From positions 1 through 42,556 of the forward strand of contig CAJXNQ010000013.1 in assembly GCA_913057215.1 (NCBI GenBank): DNA of 42,556 bases, given 5' to 3'. The number at the start of each line of letters is the position of its first letter. The stretch's first letter is position 1. The DNA is from an uncultured Gammaproteobacteria bacterium (GTDB lineage Bacteria; Pseudomonadota; Gammaproteobacteria; Pseudomonadales; Litorivicinaceae). The translations under genes and the position numbers were made by a program. Shown piece by piece: positions 1 to 6,815 of this stretch. A model generated the notes under the pieces. The model made no database searches. It was not told the DNA's origin and was given only the letters and a program-made list of their open reading frames with translations.

Positions 1-123
1 CCGCCATATGCCCTTGAGTTTCCTTGGGGTTGGCATGCTCGAAAAATATCCGATATTGAAGTGCCTCTCGAATCACTCCGCTTCCAGTGCGTCTCGGCAC
101 TGTCCGATCCAATCTACTGGTAA
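1..123 (+). CDS. 3' end of an unidentified protein-coding gene
   Basis: Frame 1 is open from the window edge to a TAA at 121-123, giving the last 40 residues of a protein. The peptide is rich in Trp, Pro and Arg (it contains EFPWGWHARK and ends SALSDPIYW), which looks like real coding sequence rather than a chance frame. The coding-like composition stops at the TAA and very AT-rich DNA begins. I do not recognise the family. The gene runs in the same direction as the ectoine operon but is separated from it by 255 bp holding a promoter, so it is probably a separate unit. Confidence 0.55.
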   Translation, partial: PPYALEFPWGWHARKISDIEVPLESLRFQCVSALSDPIYW

Positions 124-378
124 AAATTCCTGAATTTAGAAGTTTTATGTGCAGCATTTCGTTGGATGCACAGTGTGTCCAATGTGTATCCTTTCGTGAA
201 ATCAGTAATACAACTAAATATTATGAAACGAATGTTTAAGATGATTAATATGGATTTAAATTATTGATTTTATTTCAACATAACACTTCGTGAGCGAGTT
301 AAATTTCTGTAATTTCCGACGCTTTGACATCATTAATATTTCGTGTACGATACATTAAATTTTTAACATTAATGATTT
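124..378 (+). promoter_or_regulatory. AT-rich leader and promoter of the ectoine operon
   Basis: This 255-bp gap is much more AT-rich than the rest of the window. Near its end lies TTGACA (324-329), a perfect -35 hexamer, followed after 16 bp by TACGAT (346-351), a 4/6 match to the -10 hexamer. Transcription would start near 358, leaving a leader of about 20 nt with no clear Shine-Dalgarno sequence before the ATG at 379. A 6-bp inverted repeat, TGTGCA (148-153) and TGCACA (167-172), follows the upstream gene but has no T-tract, so I do not call it a terminator. Osmotic control of this promoter is expected from ectoine operons elsewhere; nothing visible proves it. Confidence 0.55.
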
Positions 379-2199
379 ATGTCAGTTCAAAGAGTGCGGG
401 ATCTCGTCTTTCGCAAACCGTCAACCGCCGATGGACAGGCCCTGCACATACTGGTGCGTGAGTGTGCACCGCTCGATGAAAACAGCCTCTATTGCAATCT
501 GTTGCAATGCCATATGTGGGCCGATACCTCGATCGTCGCAGTGCTCGATGATCAACTTGTTGGAGCTGTCACAGGTTTTCGAAAACCAGACGATCCCAGT
601 ACTGTGTTCATCTGGCAGGTCGCTGTCCATCCAATCCGCCGAGGATGTGGTCTCGGACAACACATGCTGTCGGAGTTGGTGACTCGGCTGGGACCCTCGC
701 TGAACGCCATCGAAACCACGATTTCCCCAGGGAATGCGGCCTCAGAAAACACCTTTTTGAAACTTGGTCGGGCGCATGGTGCCGACGTTACGACTCATAC
801 CCTCTTTGATTCTGCCAAGCACTTTGATGGAGACCATCCAAGCGAGGTGCTCTGGCGGATCGAACCTTTGCAAGCAACGGAGAAGCAATCGATGTCAATT
901 TTTGAAGACCTTGAATCCAATGTACGCAGTTATTCGCGCTCATTTCCTGTCACTTTTGTACGCGCCAAAGATGCACGGCTCTTTACGGATCAGGGTGAGA
1001 GTTATATCGATTTCCTCGCTGGCGCTGGCGCTCTGAACTATGGGCATAACCCGTCAGCTTTGAAGACTGCGCTGCTTGATTACATTCAGTTGGATGGCGT
1101 GACGCACGGCTTAGACATGCAAACCCATGCCAAGGGCGAATTTTTAAATACATTGGACACGCTCATCTTGAAGCCACGTGGTATGAATTACCGAGTGCAA
1201 TTCACCGGCCCCACCGGGACGAATGCAGTTGAAGCTGCGATGAAACTGGCGCGAAAAGTCAAAGGACGCGAAACAATCGTCTCGTTTACCAATGGATTTC
1301 ATGGGGTCAGTCTGGGCGCCTTGTCAGCCACCGGCAACCAACATCATCGTGGAGGTGCTGGTGTCAACATGCCAGGGATTGTTCGGATGCCGTATGACGG
1401 GTACCTCGGTGATGAGATCGACTCCACCGCTTATTTCGAAAAAATGTTGACCGATCCAAGCAGTGGTTTAGATCATCCAGCGGCTGTGATGGTTGAAACC
1501 ATTCAGGGCGAAGGGGGTGCGACAGCCGCAAGTCTCGACTGGTTGCAGCGGCTTGAGGCGATCTGCCGTGCCCATGACATGCTGCTGATTGTTGATGATA
1601 TTCAGGCGGGTTGCGGACGATCAGGGACGTTCTTCAGTTTCGAAGATGCTGGCATCAGTCCAGATCTCATTACGCTCTCGAAAAGTTTAAGTGGATACGG
1701 CTCGCCCTTATCCATTGTGCTGTTTAAGCCTGCATTGGATCAGTGGTCACCTGGTGAGCATAACGGGACCTTTCGAGGAAATAATTTGGCCTTTGTTACA
1801 GCGACCGAGGCATTTCGGCAGTACTGGTCTGACGATCAGTTGATGCAAGATGTACAGCGAAAAGCGCATTTGGTGCAACGCGAACTCATGACGCTCTGTA
1901 CTGAATTCGAAGATTTTGGGCTGTCTCATCGTGGTCGGGGGCTGATGCAGGGGTTGTACTGTGGTACCGGTGAGTTGGCCGGTCAGATTGCGAAACGATG
2001 CTTTGATCACGGCCTGATTATCGAGACCAGTGGTCCAAATGATGAGGTCTTGAAAGTTCTTTGTCCGCTGACCATTTCAGAAGCCGATCTTTCAGAAGGA
2101 CTCGGGATTCTAGCTGATGCGGTTCGGTTTACCTGTCATCGCACCAAGCCTGAGGTGACCGAAGATGATTACTTTGAAGGATTGAGGTTGGTGAGCTGA
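379..2199 (+). CDS. ectAB: EctA-EctB fusion: diaminobutyrate acetyltransferase + diaminobutyrate-2-oxoglutarate aminotransferase
   Basis: This single 606-residue cytoplasmic protein covers two steps of ectoine synthesis. Residues 1-171 are a GNAT acetyltransferase matching EctA: the substrate-site stretch [14 protein letters not shown] (31-44) and the acetyl-CoA loop RRGCGLG (87-93). Residues 172-606 match a full-length EctB class III aminotransferase, including the [13 protein letters not shown] and [11 protein letters not shown] motifs, DDIQAGCGR, and the PLP lysine K435 in LSKSLSGYG. EctB makes L-2,4-diaminobutyrate from aspartate semialdehyde and glutamate; EctA acetylates it at the gamma amino group. 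The two are normally separate genes. Here no stop lies between them, but an ATG at 892-894 (M172), at the position of the usual EctB start, is preceded by GGAG at 879-882, so separate EctB could also be made. The first ATG lacks a clear ribosome binding site. Confidence 0.93.
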   Translation: MSVQRVRDLVFRKPSTADGQALHILVRECAPLDENSLYCNLLQCHMWADTSIVAVLDDQLVGAVTGFRKPDDPSTVFIWQVAVHPIRRGCGLGQHMLSELVTRLGPSLNAIETTISPGNAASENTFLKLGRAHGADVTTHTLFDSAKHFDGDHPSEVLWRIEPLQATEKQSMSIFEDLESNVRSYSRSFPVTFVRAKDARLFTDQGESYIDFLAGAGALNYGHNPSALKTALLDYIQLDGVTHGLDMQTHAKGEFLNTLDTLILKPRGMNYRVQFTGPTGTNAVEAAMKLARKVKGRETIVSFTNGFHGVSLGALSATGNQHHRGGAGVNMPGIVRMPYDGYLGDEIDSTAYFEKMLTDPSSGLDHPAAVMVETIQGEGGATAASLDWLQRLEAICRAHDMLLIVDDIQAGCGRSGTFFSFEDAGISPDLITLSKSLSGYGSPLSIVLFKPALDQWSPGEHNGTFRGNNLAFVTATEAFRQYWSDDQLMQDVQRKAHLVQRELMTLCTEFEDFGLSHRGRGLMQGLYCGTGELAGQIAKRCFDHGLIIETSGPNDEVLKVLCPLTISEADLSEGLGILADAVRFTCHRTKPEVTEDDYFEGLRLVS

Positions 2200-2600
2200 T
2201 GATCGTTCGAACACTCAATGACGCAAATCAAACAGACCGTCGCGTGATCTCACCTGATGGAAATTGGGAAAGTTGTCGGTTGATTTTGCGTGATGATCAC
2301 ATGGGGTTCTCATTCCATATCACCACAATCTACGCCGGTAAATCCTTTCGATTACACTATACCCATCATCTGGAGAGTGTGTATTGCATCGATGGTCTGG
2401 GCTCAATTGAATCCCTCGACAGCGGTGAAATTTTCAGCATCCGACCTGGTACTGTGTATGCTCTCGATCAACACGATCCACATATTTTAACGGCCGAGAC
2501 CGAGTTACAGTTGGCGTGCGTTTTTAACCCGCCGGTTGTTGGTGATGAAGTCCATCGCGCAGATGGATCCTATGCACCAGACGATGAGACAGTGAACTGA
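2199..2600 (+). CDS. ectC: L-ectoine synthase EctC
   Basis: EctC closes N-gamma-acetyl-diaminobutyrate to ectoine, the last step of the pathway. The 133-residue protein has the usual length and cupin fold pattern. By alignment from memory with the Paenibacillus lautus enzyme, its metal ligands correspond to E59 (in HHLES), Y87 (in TVYALD) and H95 (in QHDPH). The ATG overlaps the last base of the ectAB stop codon (TGATG), so translation is probably coupled; GAGG and GGTGAG just upstream can act as ribosome binding site. No ectoine hydroxylase gene (ectD) and no dedicated aspartokinase gene follows, so this operon alone would give ectoine and not hydroxyectoine. Confidence 0.96.
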   Translation: MIVRTLNDANQTDRRVISPDGNWESCRLILRDDHMGFSFHITTIYAGKSFRLHYTHHLESVYCIDGLGSIESLDSGEIFSIRPGTVYALDQHDPHILTAETELQLACVFNPPVVGDEVHRADGSYAPDDETVN

Positions 2601-2609
2601 GAGGTTTTC

Positions 2610-2882
2610 TTGCACACAGGTCTCGCAGTAAGATCCGCGTCTTTTGCGAGACATGCTGTGACTTTGAAACAAAGCCTTGAGTGGTTCGGCGTTGCAACCG
2701 CGATCTTGTATTCCCTGCTCGTCGCATCAAACACCGGATTTGAGTTCCTTGGATTTGCGTTGTTGTTGGTTTCGGCCGTCTCAATTGGCGTCTGGGCGTG
2801 GTTATGCGGTCATCGGGGCATGTTGGTCTTACAGTTTTTCTACGCCACCGCAGGAATCATCGGTATGCTACGGTGGTTTTGA
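2610..2882 (+). CDS. Small membrane protein of unknown function in the ectoine operon
   Basis: The frame encodes at most 90 residues from a TTG at 2610, or 74 from a GTG at 2658; the shorter form begins with the likely true N-terminus (TLKQSLEWFGVATAILYSLL). GAGAGG lies a few bases before the TTG. Three hydrophobic stretches are visible (about residues 27-42, 46-64 and 70-86), with a short charged loop CGHRG between the last two, so an inner-membrane protein with two or three helices is likely. Only 9 bp separate it from ectC and 27 bp from the next gene, so it is probably co-transcribed. I cannot assign a function; a link with osmolyte handling rests on position only. Confidence 0.6.
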   Translation: MHTGLAVRSASFARHAVTLKQSLEWFGVATAILYSLLVASNTGFEFLGFALLLVSAVSIGVWAWLCGHRGMLVLQFFYATAGIIGMLRWF

Positions 2883-2909
2883 CATCACGCCACTGCTGGA
2901 ATCGCACCC

Positions 2910-3833
2910 ATGTCTGATTGGATTTTGCATCATTATTGGCCATCTCCGTTTGCACATAAAATTCGTCTTGCCCTCAGACTCGCCAACATTCGGTGGGTAT
3001 CTGTTGAAATCCCTCGAGTGCCGCCAAAACCTGATTTGATGCCGTTAACAGGTGGGTATCGGAGAACACCTGTGATGCAGCGTGGTGCTGATGTGTTTTG
3101 TGATACACAAAATATTGCCAGAGTGCTGGGTGAATCGGGGTGTCAGAAATCCCTATTTGCCGATGGCGACATGGATCGTATTTTAAGTTACACCGCCTGG
3201 CTTGATGCGGTTGTCTTTGATCTTGCAGTGCGTGTGGTGTTGACCAACGCATTGGATTCGGCGCCTGCGGAATTCATTCAAGATCGCGGCAGTCTGTACT
3301 TTGAGCCGGATTGGTCTGCAGAACGCCTGACGGCCGAGCTTCCAAGTGTGATGCGCCAGTTGCATGCCCACTGTGCACAAATCAATGCAACGCTCGCCAA
3401 TCGGACGGGCGTATTCTCAGATCAGTTGTCGTATGCAGATGTGGGTGTGGCATTTTTAGCATGGTTTCTTCGCGGCCGGTGGGATTTAGGTGCCGAATTT
3501 CTGGCCCAGTTTCCTCAAATTGTGCGGATTGAGAACACGCTGCATGCATTGGACGATCAATACGTTGAGATGTCCGCATCGGATGCACTGAAAGAGGCTG
3601 CTCAGTGTCAACCGAAGTGGGTTGGTGCGTGGACACCTTTCTGTTTTGAAACACTGTCACTCGGTGACGCAGTCCGTATCAAGCCCAAGGGGCAGTCTGC
3701 CGACCCATGGGTCTCGGGTCGATTACTGGCATTGACAGACACAAGAGTCTCAATCGCATGTGCCCACCCAGATGTCGGTGATGTGGCCGTGCATTTTCCA
3801 GTGGCGGGTTATCAGCTAATGGCAGAGGGCTGA
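2910..3833 (+). CDS. Glutathione S-transferase-like protein with an extra C-terminal domain
   Basis: The first 80 residues form a GST-type thioredoxin-fold domain: the start HHYWPSPFAHKIRLALRLANI matches the glutathione-binding first strand and helix, and GYRRTPVMQRGADVFCDTQNI gives the cis-proline strand and the following Asp. Residues of about 85-225 are the helical C-terminal GST domain. The protein is 307 residues, about 80-90 longer than a plain GST. The extra tail (from about residue 235) is beta-rich, with GDAVRIKPKG and VSGRLLALTDTRVSIAC, and I do not recognise it. It could be a glutathione transferase or a binding or lyase relative; the substrate cannot be told. It sits between the small membrane protein and the exporter gene and is probably co-transcribed with the ectoine genes. 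Confidence 0.8.
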   Translation: MSDWILHHYWPSPFAHKIRLALRLANIRWVSVEIPRVPPKPDLMPLTGGYRRTPVMQRGADVFCDTQNIARVLGESGCQKSLFADGDMDRILSYTAWLDAVVFDLAVRVVLTNALDSAPAEFIQDRGSLYFEPDWSAERLTAELPSVMRQLHAHCAQINATLANRTGVFSDQLSYADVGVAFLAWFLRGRWDLGAEFLAQFPQIVRIENTLHALDDQYVEMSASDALKEAAQCQPKWVGAWTPFCFETLSLGDAVRIKPKGQSADPWVSGRLLALTDTRVSIACAHPDVGDVAVHFPVAGYQLMAEG

Positions 3834-3837
3834 TTCG

Positions 3838-4722
3838 TTGTCGACACCGCATCCTGAAAATCTGCGTTGCATTGGCTTTATGGTCCTATCGATGGCCGGT
3901 TTTGCGATCGAAGATGCTGTCATCAAGTATCTGGCCTTGAGTATGCCAATTTCTCAAGTACTGATGCTGATCGGTTTCGGTGGCATGGTGAGCTTTGCGC
4001 TGTTATCACGGTTTCAACGGGAGCCATTGATACGCCCAGATGTATTTAAACGCTGGTTTGTCATCCGAACAATCTGTGAACTTGGATCCGCAATCTTATT
4101 TGTCACTGCGATTGTCTATGCCTCCTTGTCTGCATCATCTGCGATTTTGCAAGCGACACCCTTAGCAGTTGCATTGGGGGGTGTCTTGGTACTTAAGCAA
4201 ACGGTATCGATCTCTCAATGGGGTTTGATCAGCCTTGGATTTTTCGGTGTTTTGCTGGTGATTGGCCCGGGTACGGACACATTTCAGCCGGCGACACTCT
4301 TTGCGGTCGGAGCCGTGGTATTTCTGGCAGTCCGGGATTTGATTACGCGTGTCATCTCGGTATCGATGCCTGCTGTTGTGGTGTCATTTTGGGCATTTTT
4401 TGCATTGTTGATGTCAGGTGTTGTAACCATCCCTCTCTTTGGAGCTTTTACACCCATCGAGTGGATTCATGTGGGCGTTCTGATTCTTTCTGCAGTGGCT
4501 GGATCGATTGGCTATTACTCGGTTGTTTTGGCAACGCGCGATGGTGATGTGGCGGTGATTGCGCCCTTTCGATATACCCGCTTGGTATTTGCCATGATTT
4601 TGGCCGTACTGATCTTCGATGAGCAGATTACGCCGTTGATGATGGCCGGCAGTCTGCTGATTATTATTTCAGGGATTGGTGTACTCGGATTTACAAGGCC
4701 AGCGCGTCAACGAGTGCCCTGA
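3838..4722 (+). CDS. EamA/DMT-superfamily permease
   Basis: This 294-residue inner-membrane protein has about ten hydrophobic segments in two homologous halves, the EamA (DMT superfamily) pattern. The first half shows SMAGFAIEDAVIKYLA and SASSAILQATPLAVALGGV; the second ends with APFRYTRLVFAMILAVLIFDE followed by a final helix, both typical of the family. The start is a TTG four bases after the GST stop, with no better in-frame candidate nearby. Family members export amino acids, purines or other small metabolites. Its place at the end of the ectoine operon allows a role in releasing an osmolyte or side product, but this is inference. Its 3' end overlaps the convergent BKACE gene by 32 bp. 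Confidence 0.85.
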   Translation: MSTPHPENLRCIGFMVLSMAGFAIEDAVIKYLALSMPISQVLMLIGFGGMVSFALLSRFQREPLIRPDVFKRWFVIRTICELGSAILFVTAIVYASLSASSAILQATPLAVALGGVLVLKQTVSISQWGLISLGFFGVLLVIGPGTDTFQPATLFAVGAVVFLAVRDLITRVISVSMPAVVVSFWAFFALLMSGVVTIPLFGAFTPIEWIHVGVLILSAVAGSIGYYSVVLATRDGDVAVIAPFRYTRLVFAMILAVLIFDEQITPLMMAGSLLIIISGIGVLGFTRPARQRVP

Positions 4723-5455
4723 CAAGTGATGCATTGTCAGATGCGATTTCGCCGTCGGGAAGCCAGATTCCATTTTCAAAACCTATTCGAAGATCAAGAC
4801 CAGCGTGAGCAGCGTGAGTCAAACATTCAATTTGTGAGATGCCAAAAGCACACACCATTTCATGTGATGGCCGGTCCGATGGCGGAAGCTGTTCGCGGAA
4901 CTCGATAAATGGCTCAAGGTCGCGTGGGTTCGATTGCTGGCCTTGGGCGTAACGACCGAGTACGTACAGCACCTCAAGCTCGATATTTGGAATCATTTCG
5001 CGCCGCTTCAACTCAATCAGATTTGAGAAATCATCCAAGTCATAGACGATAAATTGAACGCGTGTGCGAGCGCACAGTGCGCGAAAAAAAGACATGAGTC
5101 GATCATCCGATTGATCTCGACAGACTTCTCGGATTGAAAGTGACACCCAAGGCGCTTCAAGTGTCTCAAGTAGCGCAATCTGTTGGTCAGACGCATAGAT
5201 TCCGGCGGCCTCTGATGTGACTTGTATGCGCATGTCTGGGACGATCTGATTCATCTTATGAATCAGTTGCTGATAACGCGCCGCATTGAGCAGATGCGTT
5301 TGATCGGCGTTTCGAATATGCGCATGCAATGCGGATGCGCCGGCTTCAAAGCACGCTTTCGCGGTTTGAACGAGTTCATCATCCGTTACGGGAATCTGAG
5401 CGTGGTCTTGGCGCGTTCGCCGTGCACCATTTGGAGCGACCATGATGAGGGTCAT
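4691..5455 (-). CDS. BKACE-family (DUF849) beta-keto acid cleavage enzyme
   Basis: BKACE enzymes condense a beta-keto acid with acetyl-CoA and cleave it to acetoacetate and a new CoA ester, using a divalent metal. The expected features are present: N-terminal VAPNGARRT, the metal-binding HxH as H44 and H46 in SALHAHIRN, strand end QVTSEAAG, and the C-terminal RIGFENG with E227 as probable third ligand. At 254 residues it is shorter than most family members (about 275-310), with loops trimmed but motifs intact. Its ATG overlaps the stop of the aminotransferase gene (ATGA), indicating translational coupling, so its substrate is probably the keto product of that enzyme. Which beta-keto acid is used cannot be read from sequence. 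Confidence 0.85.
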   Translation of the reverse strand: MTLIMVAPNGARRTRQDHAQIPVTDDELVQTAKACFEAGASALHAHIRNADQTHLLNAARYQQLIHKMNQIVPDMRIQVTSEAAGIYASDQQIALLETLEAPWVSLSIREVCRDQSDDRLMSFFRALCARTRVQFIVYDLDDFSNLIELKRREMIPNIELEVLYVLGRYAQGQQSNPRDLEPFIEFREQLPPSDRPSHEMVCAFGISQIECLTHAAHAGLDLRIGFENGIWLPDGEIASDNASLVRALVDALAL

Positions 5456-6801
5456 GCTGCACTCGCGTGGCGGGCACTAACCTTTATAATCGCGCGTTCC
5501 AAACGCGTTACGATCTCTTTGATATCGGCCGAATCCATAATGAACGGCGGCGCTAATAAAATATGATCCCCATGCCGACCATCGACTGTTCCTGACATCG
5601 GATAGCACATCAACGCCTCATCCATGGCGGCTTTTTTTATGTGCGCTGCAGTCTTGAGCGATGGATCGAGGGGTTCTTTTGTCTCTGAATTTGCAATCAG
5701 CTCAATACCAACAAATAAACCGCGGCCGCGAATGTCTCCAACCCACGGGTGTCGACCAAGTGCATGCGTGAGTTGGTGGATGAGTTCTACGCCTTGCGTT
5801 TGAATCTGCTCCATCAGTCCAGGTTGTGTCAGCTGACGCAGGACGGCCAGCGAAGCGGCGCATGCGGTCGGGTGTGCCAAATAGGTGTGTCCATGCTGAA
5901 AGAAACCGGATCCTTGAACAATGGCATCATAAATTACGCCCTGACAAAGCATCGCTCCGATCGGCTGGATTCCAGCACCCAGGCCTTTAGCGATACAAAC
6001 GATGTCCGGACTGATCCCATCATATTCGGATGCGAATAAGTACCCTGTGCGACCCATGCCGCACATGACTTCGTCGAGAATTAACAATACACCGTAGGCA
6101 TCACAAATTTCCCGGATTCTCTGGAAATAGCCATCGACGGCTGGCACAGCGCCCATGGTGGCGCCGACAACTGGTTCGGCAATAAACGCGCACACTTTCT
6201 CTGGCCCAACGCGAAGGATCTCCGTTTCCAGTTCATTGGCCACACGTTGCCCGTAATCGTAATCTGACTCACCTGGTTTGCCCCACCGCCAATAATGACA
6301 TGGGCTGATGTGGCTCATCTGTTGCGGCAATAAGGGTTCAAATTGACGCCGACGCCACTGATTTCCTCCGCTACCGAGTGCTCCCAACGTATTTCCATGA
6401 TAGCTCTGACGCCGTCCGATTATATGTGTGCGCTCTGGCTGACCGATCTCCAGAAAATATTGGCGAGCCAGTTTTAAGGAGGCTTCAACTGCCTCGCTGC
6501 CTCCACTGACGAAGTACACGCGGTCAATGCCAGCTGGTGCATGCTGGATGAGGAGATCTGCTAAGTCCTCTGCCGGTTGTGAGGTGAAAAAGCCGGTGTG
6601 TGCAAAAGCGACTTGACTCAGTTGATCACAGGTTGCCTCAATCACCTGCGTTGGCGAGTGTCCCAAACAGCTCACAGCAGCACCGCCGCACGCATCAAGA
6701 TAGCGGCGGCCGTCTTCGGCAATTAAGTAGATGCCGTCTCCTGCAACAGCCTTTGGCAGGTCTTGCGTTGGATTGCGGGCAAAAATATGCGAAGAACTCA
6801 C
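5452..6801 (-). CDS. Class III PLP-dependent aminotransferase (substrate unknown)
   Basis: This 449-residue protein is a fold-type I, class III aminotransferase. It shows the phosphate-binding VSGGSEAVEASLKLAR, the SYHGNTLGALG segment, ILDEVMCGMGRTG with the pyridine-contacting D243, and the Schiff-base lysine K272 in CIAKGLGAG. Class III enzymes transaminate omega- or beta-amino groups or amines. The start is a GTG preceded by AGGAG with 7-nt spacing; the upstream permease stop lies 14 bp away. It lies third in an operon with a TAXI-type TRAP transporter and a BKACE enzyme, which suggests it turns an imported amino compound, perhaps a beta-amino acid, into the keto acid cleaved by its neighbour. 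The close match to GabT-like proteins means a role in omega-amino acid use is also possible. Confidence 0.87.
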   Translation of the reverse strand: MSSSHIFARNPTQDLPKAVAGDGIYLIAEDGRRYLDACGGAAVSCLGHSPTQVIEATCDQLSQVAFAHTGFFTSQPAEDLADLLIQHAPAGIDRVYFVSGGSEAVEASLKLARQYFLEIGQPERTHIIGRRQSYHGNTLGALGSGGNQWRRRQFEPLLPQQMSHISPCHYWRWGKPGESDYDYGQRVANELETEILRVGPEKVCAFIAEPVVGATMGAVPAVDGYFQRIREICDAYGVLLILDEVMCGMGRTGYLFASEYDGISPDIVCIAKGLGAGIQPIGAMLCQGVIYDAIVQGSGFFQHGHTYLAHPTACAASLAVLRQLTQPGLMEQIQTQGVELIHQLTHALGRHPWVGDIRGRGLFVGIELIANSETKEPLDPSLKTAAHIKKAAMDEALMCYPMSGTVDGRHGDHILLAPPFIMDSADIKEIVTRLERAIIKVSARHASAA

Positions 6802-6815
6802 GATGACACTCCTAT

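Noticed and set aside
148-172. TGTGCA/TGCACA inverted repeat as terminator of the upstream gene
   Set aside because: Only six pairs, a 13-nt loop and no T-tract follow.
860-900. EctA-EctB fusion as a sequencing or assembly error
   Set aside because: The frame runs cleanly through both domains with normal codons and a plausible linker, so no frameshift is needed. An error that removed a stop codon cannot be fully excluded, and the finding states how to test it.
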